A program made the position numbers and the translations under genes. 64,000 bases of DNA, taken from assembly GCF_005434975.1 (NCBI RefSeq), contig NZ_SKCJ01000001.1, forward strand, positions 1,250,001 through 1,314,000. Reading direction: 5' to 3'. The notes below the pieces were generated by a model that saw nothing but the letters and a program-made list of their open reading frames with translations, made no database searches and had not been told where the DNA came from. This document shows positions 35,010 to 43,274 of the stretch, piece after piece; the stretch's first letter is position 1, and each line of letters opens with the position of its first letter. This DNA comes from Parerythrobacter lutipelagi (lineage in GTDB: Bacteria > Pseudomonadota > Alphaproteobacteria > Sphingomonadales > Sphingomonadaceae).

Positions 35010-36517
35010 GTGACAACATCGACCTGCGGCCCAATCCAGATCAGGATGCCCCTGAAATGGATCGCGAAGCCAAGGAAGCGGCTGCCAAGGCTGCCGAATA
35101 CGAACATGGCTGGGCGTCCGACATCGAGCAGACCTTTGCGCCGAAAGGGTTGAACGAAGACACTGTCCGCTTCATTTCAGGCAAGAAAAACGAGCCGGAA
35201 TGGATGCTCGAATGGCGGCTCAAGGCGTTCCGCCTGTGGCAGACGATGGAAGAGCCGGATTGGGCCAAGGTCGGCTACCCGAAAATCGATTATCAGGACG
35301 CATATTACTACGCCGAACCGACGAAGAAGCCGGAGCTCGATTCGCTCGACGAAGTCGATCCGGAAATCCTGCGCGTTTACGAGAAGCTGGGGATTCCCAT
35401 CGCTGAGCAAGAGGTGCTTGCCGGGGTCAAGGGTGCGCGCAAGGTTGCGGTGGACGCCGTGTTCGACAGCGTTTCGGTCGCCACCACATTCCGCAAGGAA
35501 CTGGAGGCGGCTGGCGTCATCTTCCGTTCGATCAGTGAAGCGATCCGCGAATATCCCGAGCTGGTGAAGAAGTGGCTCGGCAAGGTTGTGCCGCAGCATG
35601 ACAATTACTTCGCCACGCTGAATTGCGCAGTCTTTTCCGACGGCACTTTCGTCTACATTCCGGAGGGCGTGCGCTGTCCAATGGAGCTCAGCACCTATTT
35701 CCGTATCAATGCCGAGAACACCGGCCAGTTCGAACGCACACTGATCATCGCCGAGAAGGGCGCTTACGTCAGCTATCTCGAAGGCTGCACCGCACCGATG
35801 CGTGACGAGAACCAGCTCCATGCCGCCGTGGTTGAATTGGTCGCAATGGAAGATGCGGAGATCAAATATTCGACCGTGCAGAACTGGTATCCCGGCAATG
35901 CCGAGGGCGTGGGCGGGATCTACAATTTCGTCACCAAGCGCGGGCTGTGCCAGGGCGCGCGCAGCAAGATTTCATGGACCCAGGTCGAAACCGGCAGCGC
36001 GGTGACATGGAAATACCCCAGCTGCGTGCTCAATGGCGAAGACAGCGTGGGCGAATTCTACTCGGTTGCGGTGACCAATAATTTCCAGCAGGCCGATACC
36101 GGCACAAAGATGATTCACAACGGAAAAGGCTCTCGTTCGACAATCATCTCCAAGGGCATCTCGGCGGGCAAATCGAGCAACACCTATCGCGGTCTCGTCC
36201 GCGTCGGGCCGAATGCCGACAATGTCCGCAACTTTACTCAGTGCGACAGCCTGCTGCTGGGCAGCGAGTGCGGCGCGCACACTGTGCCTTATATCGAGGT
36301 CAAAAATCCAACCGCGCAGATCGAGCACGAGGCGACGACCAGCAAGATCAGCGACGATCAGCTGTTCTACGCGATGCAGCGCGGGTTGGGCGAAGAAGAG
36401 GCGGTTGCGCTGATTGTCAATGGTTTCGCGAAAGAGGTTCTGAAAGAGCTGCCGATGGAATTCGCCGTCGAAGCGCAGAAGCTGCTGGCGATCTCGCTCG
36501 AAGGGAGCGTGGGGTGA
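35006..36517 (+). CDS. sufB: Fe-S cluster scaffold subunit SufB
   Basis: A 503-residue SufB, the scaffold on which [4Fe-4S] clusters form with SufC and SufD. Conserved stretches include [49 protein letters not shown], and the C-terminal [20 protein letters not shown] with the cysteine and histidine needed for assembly. It overlaps the regulator stop upstream and the next gene downstream (GTGA). An upstream extension to 34658 lies within the regulator gene and is rejected. Confidence 0.96.
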   Translation: MSDNIDLRPNPDQDAPEMDREAKEAAAKAAEYEHGWASDIEQTFAPKGLNEDTVRFISGKKNEPEWMLEWRLKAFRLWQTMEEPDWAKVGYPKIDYQDAYYYAEPTKKPELDSLDEVDPEILRVYEKLGIPIAEQEVLAGVKGARKVAVDAVFDSVSVATTFRKELEAAGVIFRSISEAIREYPELVKKWLGKVVPQHDNYFATLNCAVFSDGTFVYIPEGVRCPMELSTYFRINAENTGQFERTLIIAEKGAYVSYLEGCTAPMRDENQLHAAVVELVAMEDAEIKYSTVQNWYPGNAEGVGGIYNFVTKRGLCQGARSKISWTQVETGSAVTWKYPSCVLNGEDSVGEFYSVAVTNNFQQADTGTKMIHNGKGSRSTIISKGISAGKSSNTYRGLVRVGPNADNVRNFTQCDSLLLGSECGAHTVPYIEVKNPTAQIEHEATTSKISDDQLFYAMQRGLGEEEAVALIVNGFAKEVLKELPMEFAVEAQKLLAISLEGSVG

Positions 36518-36756
36518 CGATTAGGACGGGCATATTCCTCGATTGGGGCAGCATGGATGATTATGACGTGTGGACCGTTTTCGTCAGCGGCGATGACGTG
36601 ATGATCCATCGTGAAGGCGTCACCGGCCATCATGGCTCGACCCAGGTCAATGAGAAAATGACAGAGGCTGAGTTTCTGGAGAAATTCGGCGATCGGCACG
36701 AAGGCGCTGAATACCGCAAGTTTCAGGCTGAATCAGGGTCTGGGGAATTGTCATGA
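36514..36756 (+). CDS. Small acidic protein in the SUF operon, unknown function
   Basis: An 80-residue protein from GTG 36514, which overlaps the sufB stop (GTGA); ATG 36553 is an internal alternative. It is acidic, without signal peptide, membrane segment or cysteine ([39 protein letters not shown]). No family is recognised. Its stop overlaps the DUF559 start (ATGA), so it is translated as part of the operon; two unusual overlaps make it unlikely to be an accident of frame. Confidence 0.62.
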   Translation: MTIRTGIFLDWGSMDDYDVWTVFVSGDDVMIHREGVTGHHGSTQVNEKMTEAEFLEKFGDRHEGAEYRKFQAESGSGELS

Positions 36757-37283
36757 CCGAACGAAAAACCCTCAAGCTCCCCGATCCGTCGGAAACTGCG
36801 GATTCTCCGACGATTAAAAAGAAAGGTCGCGGGTGGGAAATCTCCGACAAGCGGCTCGATGCGCTGCATGAGCAGGCTCGCGACTTGCGCCGTCATTCGA
36901 CGCCCGCCCACAAAGCGCTGGCCGAGCGGTTTTCCAAGGCCGATCTCGGTCGGCACAAGTTTATCCGCCATATGGTGATCGGCAGCGCCATCGTCGATTT
37001 CGGCTGCCACACGCTCGGCATGGCGATCGACATCGACGAGGAAGGCGAGGAAGAAGCTCTCGCAAAGCGCCGTGACAAGAGTCTTGAAGCTGTCGGCATA
37101 CGCGTCATGCGGATCAAGGCGGCGGACATTCTGGAAAATATGGACGAAGTCCTCGCCCGCATCACCGCCGGCATGCGCATGCGCATCGCTGACAAGCAGG
37201 ATGCCCGCCGCGAACACCACCGCAACAGCCGGCCGCGCGACAATACGCGCAGCCGCGATAGGAACTACGATGCTCAAGATTGA
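36753..37283 (+). CDS. DUF559 (Vsr-like nuclease fold) protein in the SUF operon
   Basis: A 176-residue protein. Residues about 45-135 match DUF559, a PD-(D/E)xK-type fold related to Vsr and very short patch repair nucleases: LRRHSTPAHKALAERFSKADLG, GSAIVDFGCHTLGMAIDID, then VRVMR-like VGIRVMRIKAADILENM. The IVDF aspartate is kept, but the usual ELDG-x-QH is replaced by DIDEEGEEE, so the site is altered. The N-terminus and the Arg-rich tail (HHRNSRPRDNTRSRDR) are probably disordered. It lies between sufB and sufC with overlaps on both sides. Confidence 0.82.
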   Translation: MTERKTLKLPDPSETADSPTIKKKGRGWEISDKRLDALHEQARDLRRHSTPAHKALAERFSKADLGRHKFIRHMVIGSAIVDFGCHTLGMAIDIDEEGEEEALAKRRDKSLEAVGIRVMRIKAADILENMDEVLARITAGMRMRIADKQDARREHHRNSRPRDNTRSRDRNYDAQD

Positions 37284-38046
37284 AGACCTTCACGCCGAAA
37301 TAGACGGCAAGCAAATCCTCAACGGATTGACGCTCACCGTGAACGCGGGCGAGATTCATGCGATCATGGGCCCCAACGGAGCGGGCAAATCGACGCTTGC
37401 CTATGTGCTGGGCGGGCGGCCCGGATACGAAGTGACCGGGGGCTCGGTCGAGTTTCTGGGCCCCGATGGTCAGATGGTCGACCTGCTCGAACTGGAAACC
37501 CACGAGCGCGCTGCTGCCGGGCTGTTTCTCGGGTTCCAGTATCCCGTGGAGATTCCGGGCGTATCGAACGTCCAGTTCCTGCGTGAGGCGCTTAATGCGC
37601 AGCGCAAGGCGCGCGGCGAGGAGCCGCTTTCAGGTGGTGATTTCCTCAAGCTGGCCAAGGAGAAAGCGGGCCTGCTCAAGCTCGATATGGACATGCTCAA
37701 GCGGCACGTGAACGTCGGCTTCTCGGGCGGCGAAAAGAAGCGCGCCGAGATGGTTCAGATGGGCATTCTCGATCCACAATTTGCCGTGCTGGACGAGACC
37801 GACTCCGGCCTCGACATCGACGCGTTGCGCGTAGTGGGTGACGGGATCAACGCGATCATGCGCAATCCAGCGAAGGGCGTGCTGCTGATCACGCACTATC
37901 AGCGCCTGCTTGACGTGGTGCGGCCGGACAAGGTCTCGATCCTGTCGGCCGGCCGGATCGTTCAGACCGGCGGCCCGGATCTCGCAGTCCGGCTTGAGAA
38001 CGAGGGCTATGACGCGGTGATGGCATCTGAGACTGAAAATGTCTGA
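37270..38046 (+). CDS. sufC: Fe-S assembly ATPase SufC
   Basis: A 258-residue ABC-type ATPase that drives the SufBCD scaffold. Walker A is GPNGAGKST, the signature FSGGEKKRAEM, Walker B FAVLDETDSGLD and the switch histidine ITHYQRLL. ATG 37270 is 14 bases inside the end of the DUF559 gene; the open frame further up to 37072 is not used. Its stop overlaps the sufD start by eight bases. Confidence 0.96.
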   Translation: MLKIEDLHAEIDGKQILNGLTLTVNAGEIHAIMGPNGAGKSTLAYVLGGRPGYEVTGGSVEFLGPDGQMVDLLELETHERAAAGLFLGFQYPVEIPGVSNVQFLREALNAQRKARGEEPLSGGDFLKLAKEKAGLLKLDMDMLKRHVNVGFSGGEKKRAEMVQMGILDPQFAVLDETDSGLDIDALRVVGDGINAIMRNPAKGVLLITHYQRLLDVVRPDKVSILSAGRIVQTGGPDLAVRLENEGYDAVMASETENV

Positions 38047-38800
38047 GACAGCCGTTCTCCCCACACGCAAGGACGAAGACTGGCGCTATTCCGCGGTCGG
38101 CAAGCTGACGCCTGCCGATCTCGATCATCACCATACGATCCGTGTCGAGGCGGATGAGAAATACCGCGATTGCATCGTGATCGACGACATCAGAGTCGCC
38201 AGCGGCACGGACGCAATTGTGCGTTACGAGATCGATTTGCAGCCGGGGGCCCGGTGCGATCTGTTCGCGGTGCTGGCGGCCAGCGATTTCGCGCGCGTGC
38301 AGATCGATGTGCGCTTGGGCCGAGGCGCGCATTTCGAATTTGGCGGCATCACCGTCGGCGGGCGCGACACCGTTCGCGAATTTGTGACCCATGCGGTCCA
38401 TGCGGAGCCTGAGGCGACGAGCAACCAGACCATTCGCAGCGTCCATTGGGGTCAGGGCACGGGCAATTTCCTTGGCCGGATCGACGTTGTTCGCGATGCG
38501 CAGAAAACCGATGCGGCACAAAGCTTCAAGGGGCTGCTGCTCGACAAGGGCGCGAGCGTGAACTGCGTCCCCCAACTGGAAATTTTCGCCGACGACGTGA
38601 AGTGCGCCCATGGTGCGACCGTCGGTCAACTGGACGAATCGGCACGCTATTACATGGCCAGTCGCGGCCTGTCGCCGGAACAGTCGCGCCGGCTGCTGGT
38701 GCAGGCTTTCATCGGCGATGCGCTGGTTGCGATGGACGACGAAAGCGAGCGCGAGCGCCTGATGCAGGTTGCTCTCGACAAGCTGGATCGGCACCTGTGA
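38039..38800 (+). CDS. sufD: Fe-S assembly protein SufD, short form
   Basis: A 253-residue SufD, well below the more than 400 residues of the E. coli protein. The N-terminal RKDEDWRYS and the C-terminal core CAHGATVGQLDESARYYMASRG (split here: CAHGATVGQLDE, then SARYYMASRG) with its cysteine and histidine are present, so what is missing is part of the N-terminal half. Such short SufDs appear typical of sphingomonads. It forms the scaffold heterodimer with SufB. The stop overlaps the sufS start (GTGA). Confidence 0.92.
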   Translation: MSETAVLPTRKDEDWRYSAVGKLTPADLDHHHTIRVEADEKYRDCIVIDDIRVASGTDAIVRYEIDLQPGARCDLFAVLAASDFARVQIDVRLGRGAHFEFGGITVGGRDTVREFVTHAVHAEPEATSNQTIRSVHWGQGTGNFLGRIDVVRDAQKTDAAQSFKGLLLDKGASVNCVPQLEIFADDVKCAHGATVGQLDESARYYMASRGLSPEQSRRLLVQAFIGDALVAMDDESERERLMQVALDKLDRHL

Positions 38801-40014
38801 GCGAAACCGCGACCCTCGACCGCAAGGGAGACTTTCCGGGCCTGGTGACGCCGGACGGCAAGGCTTGGCACTATCTCGACACCGCCGCCACCGCGCAGAA
38901 GCCGCAGGTGGTAATCGATGCAATGAGCAATGCGCTCGGGCGCGATTATGCGACGGTCCACCGGGGCGTTTATGCGCGATCGGCGGACATGACCCGCGCC
39001 TATGAAGCGGCGCGGCGCCGGACAGCCGACTTTATCGGCGCGAAATCCGATGGCGAGATCGTCTTCGTGCGCGGCGCGACCGAAGGGATCAACCTGGTCG
39101 CGGAAAGCTGGGGCGGGGCGAACCTCAAGTCCGGCGACCGCATCATGCTGTCGATGCTCGAACACCATTCAAACATCGTGCCGTGGCAGATGGTCGCCGA
39201 GCGCACGGGTGCCAAAATCGACGTGTGTCCGCTGACTGAAGACGGTCTGATCGATCTCGACTGGCTCGAGGCGAATTTGACTGACCAGCACAAGCTGGTC
39301 GCACTGGCGCATGTCTCGAACGTTCTCGGATCGATCCTGGGCGCGAAGCGAGCGGCCAAAGCGGCACACGGCGTTGGCGCGAAGCTGCTCCTCGACGGGT
39401 GCCAGGCCGCGCCCCGGATGCGGCTGGCAATGCAGGAGCTCGACTGCGATTTCTACGTGTTCAGCGCACACAAGCTCTACGGTCCGACCGGGATCGGCGT
39501 GCTGTGGGCACGTGAGGAATTGCTAGAAGCAATGCCCCCTTACCAGGGCGGCGGCGCGATGATCGACAAAGTCACTTTCGAGCAAACAACCTACGCCCCG
39601 CCGCCGCAGCGGTTCGAAGCGGGCACGCCGATGATCACCGAAGCCATCGCGCTGCATGCGGCGATCGACTATGTCGATGCGATCGGTCCAGAGACGCTGT
39701 TCGCGCATGAAAGCGGCCTCGCGACAAGGTTGCGTGACGAACTGCGCCAGCTGAATTCCATCCGCCTGTTCGGACCTGACAAGAGCGCGGGTATCGTCTC
39801 TTTCGAGATGGAAGGGGTTCACCCGCACGATCTCGGCACCATATTGGACGAAGAGAACGTCGCGATACGTGCCGGGCACCACTGCGCGCAGCCGCTGATG
39901 GACCATCTCGGTGTCCCTGCCACAGCGCGGGCGAGCTTCGGGCTGTATAGTGATGAAAGCGATATCGACGCTTTGTTGCGCGGTATTGATCGAACCAAGA
40001 GGATTTTCGGATGA
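38797..40014 (+). CDS. sufS: Cysteine desulfurase SufS
   Basis: A 405-residue PLP enzyme that takes sulfur from cysteine and leaves it as a persulfide. It starts with GTG 38797, overlapping the sufD stop. The PLP lysine is in FSAHKLYGPTG (about residue 225) and the catalytic cysteine in IRAGHHCAQPLM (about residue 363). DTAATAQKPQVVIDAM and YATVHRGVYARS at the start are typical. No sufE gene follows, so the sulfur acceptor must be encoded elsewhere. The stop overlaps the sufT-like start. Confidence 0.96.
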   Translation: MSETATLDRKGDFPGLVTPDGKAWHYLDTAATAQKPQVVIDAMSNALGRDYATVHRGVYARSADMTRAYEAARRRTADFIGAKSDGEIVFVRGATEGINLVAESWGGANLKSGDRIMLSMLEHHSNIVPWQMVAERTGAKIDVCPLTEDGLIDLDWLEANLTDQHKLVALAHVSNVLGSILGAKRAAKAAHGVGAKLLLDGCQAAPRMRLAMQELDCDFYVFSAHKLYGPTGIGVLWAREELLEAMPPYQGGGAMIDKVTFEQTTYAPPPQRFEAGTPMITEAIALHAAIDYVDAIGPETLFAHESGLATRLRDELRQLNSIRLFGPDKSAGIVSFEMEGVHPHDLGTILDEENVAIRAGHHCAQPLMDHLGVPATARASFGLYSDESDIDALLRGIDRTKRIFG

Positions 40015-40520
40015 ACAAGGCGAGTGACGAGAAGGACTTTATCGCCGCCCCAGCGCCGAACGAAGATGTCGTGACAGCGGCTGAGAAGCCACCGCGCGCA
40101 CGCGTCTCCGATGTTGTTGAAGACGAAACACCGTCGGCGAAACTCGAGCGCAAGCGCGACTATCTTGAAGGATTCTTGCAAAAGCGGCCGGAGAGCAGCG
40201 AGGCATCCGGCGCTGGCGGCGAGCTGCAGGAAGCCGTGGTCGCGGCGCTGAAGGAAATTTATGATCCGGAAATTCCGGTCAATATCTATGACCTTGGGCT
40301 GATTTACGGCGTCGAAGTCGATGACGAGAGCGATGTGACCGTGATCATGACCCTGACCACGCCGCATTGCCCGGTTGCCGAAAGCATGCCGGCCGAAGTT
40401 GAACTGCGTGCGGCAAGTGTACCCGGAGTGCGCGATGCCGAGGTCAATCTCGTCTGGGACCCTCCGTGGGATCCGGCAAAAATGAGCGACGAAGCGCGCC
40501 TGGAATTGGGGATGCTGTGA
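40011..40520 (+). CDS. sufT: SufT-like MIP18/DUF59 Fe-S assembly protein
   Basis: A 169-residue protein whose C-terminal part (about 65-169) is a MIP18/DUF59 domain: EIYDPEIPVNIYDLGLIYGV, MTLTTPHCPVAESMP with the conserved cysteine, and VNLVWDPPWDPAKMSDEAR. The first 60 residues are charged and probably disordered. SufT-type proteins help mature Fe-S proteins under high demand. The start overlaps the sufS stop (ATGA); the stop overlaps the sufA-like start (TGATG). Confidence 0.9.
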   Translation: MNKASDEKDFIAAPAPNEDVVTAAEKPPRARVSDVVEDETPSAKLERKRDYLEGFLQKRPESSEASGAGGELQEAVVAALKEIYDPEIPVNIYDLGLIYGVEVDDESDVTVIMTLTTPHCPVAESMPAEVELRAASVPGVRDAEVNLVWDPPWDPAKMSDEARLELGML

Positions 40521-40876
40521 TGGCCGAATTGAAAACCCGCGAAATTCCCGCAGCGGTCAAGCTGACGCCCGGTGCTGAAGCACGCATCGCCGATCTGATG
40601 GGCAAAGCACCCGAGGATGCGATCGGAGTCAAACTCTCGACTCCGCGGCGCGGATGCTCGGGGCTTGCCTATTCAGTCGATTATGTCACCGAAGAGGTGA
40701 AATTCGACGAGAAGATCGAGACGCCGGGAGGGACGTTCTACATCGACGGAGCGAGCGTGCTTTATCTCGTCGGCAGCACGATGGATTGGCGTGAAGACGA
40801 TTTTACCGCCGGATTCGTGTTCGAGAACCCCAACGCCAAGGGCGCATGTGGCTGCGGCGAAAGCTTTATGGTTTGA
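40520..40876 (+). CDS. sufA: SufA/IscA-type iron-sulfur carrier
   Basis: A 118-residue A-type carrier and the last gene of the SUF operon. The three cysteines are in RGCSGLAYSVDY and in the C-terminal CGCGESF. It probably moves clusters from SufBCD to apo-proteins. ATG 40520 overlaps the sufT stop by one base. A paralogue, the ErpA-type protein, is at 7297-7626. The next 112 bases to the convergent gene contain an 8-bp inverted repeat but no clear terminator. Confidence 0.93.
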   Translation: MAELKTREIPAAVKLTPGAEARIADLMGKAPEDAIGVKLSTPRRGCSGLAYSVDYVTEEVKFDEKIETPGGTFYIDGASVLYLVGSTMDWREDDFTAGFVFENPNAKGACGCGESFMV

Positions 40877-40880
40877 ACTT

Positions 40881-40957
40881 GTGCTGGTTTCGGCAGCCAA
40901 TGGCAGTCATGCGTGCACTACGCATCGTGGGCGCCAAGTTTCGTTCCTGACCAGCAC
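40881..40957. repeat. Perfect 8-bp inverted repeat after the SUF operon
   Basis: GTGCTGGT (40881-40888) and ACCAGCAC (40950-40957) flank 61 bases in the gap between convergent genes. It could form the base of a large hairpin in the operon's 3' end. There is no T-run, so a terminator role is uncertain. Confidence 0.4.
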
Positions 40958-40988
40958 GCTTTCTGCTTCAGCCTGACGCAGTTCAGGA

Positions 40989-41930
40989 TCAGCTTTCCGA
41001 CTTGATCCGCTCGATCAGCGCGCGTTCCAGCGCGTCTACTTCACCGTCGGCCTTGATCATCTTGTCGAGCCACGCGTCCTCGTTCTCTGTCACCAGATTG
41101 CCTTCCGCTTCTCGCTCGGTAACTCCCCAGCTGGCATCGCGCTGGCCGAACACCTTGCCGAAGTGGTTCCGCACTTGCGGCGCTTCGTTGAACATCCGCC
41201 CCATGAAGCGGCCGATGCCATGCTTCTCGTCGGAAATGAAGGCTTCGAGCTCCTTCACCCGGTCATGGCTGAGCTGCGCATTGGGCAGCGTGAATCCCTT
41301 GAGATAATTGGCCACTCCGTCGACGAACAGTGGCTTCCATTCGCCGGAATTGTTTGCACCCAGCGTCGCGTCCTTCAGGCGGAACAGCATTTCTGCGTCG
41401 AACCGCGATACCGCCGCCGGGCCATGTCCACCGCTGGCGAACGCGATCCTGCGGACCAGACGGCATTCCGCTCCGGTGATATGACTGTCTGCAAGCTCGC
41501 CGCCGCAACGAGTCGGCCCGGTGCCGGTCAGAACAGCATTCTCGATCTGCTTGAGCGCGTAATGCTTGAGGCTATCGGGCACGTTTCGTGCCTTCTCGAT
41601 CACGCGCACCAGCAGTTCGAGCTCGGCCATGGTTTCAAGCCGGCCATCGGCATCGAGCGCGCCGATTAGCCATTGCGCTTCATCTTCATCGCACATGCCG
41701 CGCGGTTCGGTTCCGTTGAGAACAAACTCGCCGAGCGCTTCAACAAAGAAATCGACCCATTCGCCACTGGTTTCGCTCAGGGCGCGGTTTATCGCGAAGA
41801 TGGATTCCGCTTCTTCACGGGTGATCTGCCCGTCACCCCAGCCCAGGCGCCGCAATGCCAGCAATTCTTCGGGTGCAACCTGGCCATCGGCTGCAACGGA
41901 CCGTGCCAGATCGGCAAAATGGATGCTCAT
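40989..41930 (-). CDS. TerB-like repeat protein, unknown function
   Basis: A 313-residue, soluble, acidic and mostly helical protein. Three or four segments share the pattern ADG-x-(V/L)-x(3)-E that marks TerB-like helical domains: SVAADGQVAPEELLALRR, GDGQITREEAESIFAIN, ALDADGRLETMAELELL and MIKADGEVDALERALIERI. EF-hand-like calcium binding is another possibility. No signal peptide is present. I know no name for it. It stands between the convergent SUF operon and a lipoprotein gene 81 bases upstream on the same strand. Confidence 0.65.
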   Translation of the reverse strand: MSIHFADLARSVAADGQVAPEELLALRRLGWGDGQITREEAESIFAINRALSETSGEWVDFFVEALGEFVLNGTEPRGMCDEDEAQWLIGALDADGRLETMAELELLVRVIEKARNVPDSLKHYALKQIENAVLTGTGPTRCGGELADSHITGAECRLVRRIAFASGGHGPAAVSRFDAEMLFRLKDATLGANNSGEWKPLFVDGVANYLKGFTLPNAQLSHDRVKELEAFISDEKHGIGRFMGRMFNEAPQVRNHFGKVFGQRDASWGVTEREAEGNLVTENEDAWLDKMIKADGEVDALERALIERIKSES

Positions 41931-42011
41931 CTCTTTATAATCCCCTGTGTCATGCGCGGGATTATGCCAGAGGAGCCTTAAGCCCGGGTTACTTCCCCGG
42001 TTTTTGCGGAG

Positions 42012-42467
42012 CTACTGACCGAGCAGGGCGCGAATGCAGGCCACTCGGTCAACATCGAGCCCGTCAGAGGCCCGTCGCGCATCGACATAGGTCGCAGTCG
42101 GCTCCGCACCGGGGCTTGTCGGGTACAGATAGATGTCGAGCACGCAGGCCTCGCCAGTGAACTGCAATTTGCGTACATCGCCTTCGTAGACATCCAGCCG
42201 TGGCGGGCCGAATTGCTGCACTATGCGCGGGGCTGTCGCTCCAATCAGTCCGTCAACGCCGCGCAAATTCATAATTCGAGGTGCGCGAAAGCCGGGCGTC
42301 GTACCTGGTCGCACCTGCGGACTGGTTTGCGGGGGCGGCGCAATGCGCACAGGTGGGGCCTGCTGCGTCGAAGGCGCCGGCTCCCGCGCGACTGGCGGCT
42401 TGGCAGTGGAGGCACATGCGGCCAACAGCGGCAAAGCGAATAGCGTGATCAGGCGGCTACGCAGCAT
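42012..42467 (-). CDS. Small lipoprotein of unknown function
   Basis: About 151 residues. The N-terminus (LITLFALPLLAACAS) is a lipoprotein signal with a lipobox cysteine at about residue 19, followed by a proline-rich linker (about 25-60) and a C-terminal SmpA/OmlA-like small domain (APRIVQQFGPPRLDVYEGDV, LQFTGEACVLDIYLYP). Such domains stabilise outer-membrane complexes, but the similarity is weak. ATG 42467 is 11 bases inside the EI24 gene, so the two are coupled. Confidence 0.68.
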   Translation of the reverse strand: MLRSRLITLFALPLLAACASTAKPPVAREPAPSTQQAPPVRIAPPPQTSPQVRPGTTPGFRAPRIMNLRGVDGLIGATAPRIVQQFGPPRLDVYEGDVRKLQFTGEACVLDIYLYPTSPGAEPTATYVDARRASDGLDVDRVACIRALLGQ

Positions 42468-43176
42468 CGGGATTTGCGGCCATTGCCGTTCCTTTCTTGC
42501 GGTGGACCAGATGGCAGGCGGCGGCGGCCCCGATGACCGGGGCAAGCAGGTTGACGAAGGGTACCAGGAGTAGTCCGGCAATCGTTGCGCCCAGCAGCAG
42601 ACGTTCGAGCGCGCCGATTGGCGGTCTGGCATCGACGCTGTGACGGTGGCGGATCCAGGCGAGATCCAGCAATTCCCGGCCAAGTAGCCAGGCATTGACC
42701 ACGAAAAACAGTATCGCTGGTCCGATCGCAGTCAGCAACAGAGGTATCGCAACGATCAGCGCCCCCAGATTGACGAGAATCGTGCGCCCGGTGGACTTTG
42801 CGCTGTTCGCCAGTTCCTCACGCCAGTCGAGCGACCGGGCACTCGATCGCGCTTCGGGATAGTGCTTGCGCTCAACCGCCTGAACGATCTCGTCGGCAAA
42901 GAACTGGACAACGGCCAGCGCAATTATCCGGAACAGCAGCCAGCCGCCGACCACTGTCAGCAAGACCGCGACAAGCGCGCCAATCTCGCTGCCATATTCG
43001 AACTGGCTGGATGAAAGGAGCGCATCAGTAGCTGCGCCGGCGGCAAAGCCGATGGCGAGCAGCAAAACCAATGTGATGGCGATGCTCTTTGCCAGCACTT
43101 TCAGAATGGCCGGGTCGGTCAGTTGACCGACAGAGCGGCCCAGGGCGGCAGGGAGCGAAAGCATGAAAGAGTCCAT
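42457..43176 (-). CDS. EI24 (CysZ-like) membrane protein
   Basis: About 239 residues with four or more hydrophobic segments (for example ITLVLLLAIGFAAGAATDAL, VAVLLTVVGGWLLFRIIALA, ILFFVVNAWLLGRELLDL). The layout and the motif YPEARSSARSLDWREELANS fit EI24/CysZ-family proteins, in which CysZ takes up sulfate. The substrate here is unknown. ATG 43176 is preferred over ATG 43164 and over a TTG at 43194. It is divergent from adenosine kinase. Confidence 0.8.
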   Translation of the reverse strand: MDSFMLSLPAALGRSVGQLTDPAILKVLAKSIAITLVLLLAIGFAAGAATDALLSSSQFEYGSEIGALVAVLLTVVGGWLLFRIIALAVVQFFADEIVQAVERKHYPEARSSARSLDWREELANSAKSTGRTILVNLGALIVAIPLLLTAIGPAILFFVVNAWLLGRELLDLAWIRHRHSVDARPPIGALERLLLGATIAGLLLVPFVNLLAPVIGAAAACHLVHRKKGTAMAANPDAA

Positions 43177-43274
43177 GAATCCGGCTGTGCCCAACTGTCA
43201 ATCGCAAAGCCTTGGCCTGAGCCGAGGAAGCGGCTAGGCGCGCCGCACGTTTTGCCTGAACCCAAGGAATCAAA

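Noticed and set aside
41984-42005. Plus-strand hairpin (CCGGG/CCCGG) followed by TTTTT
   Set aside because: The stem has only five pairs and there is no plus-strand gene directly upstream of it; it lies between two minus-strand genes and may be chance.
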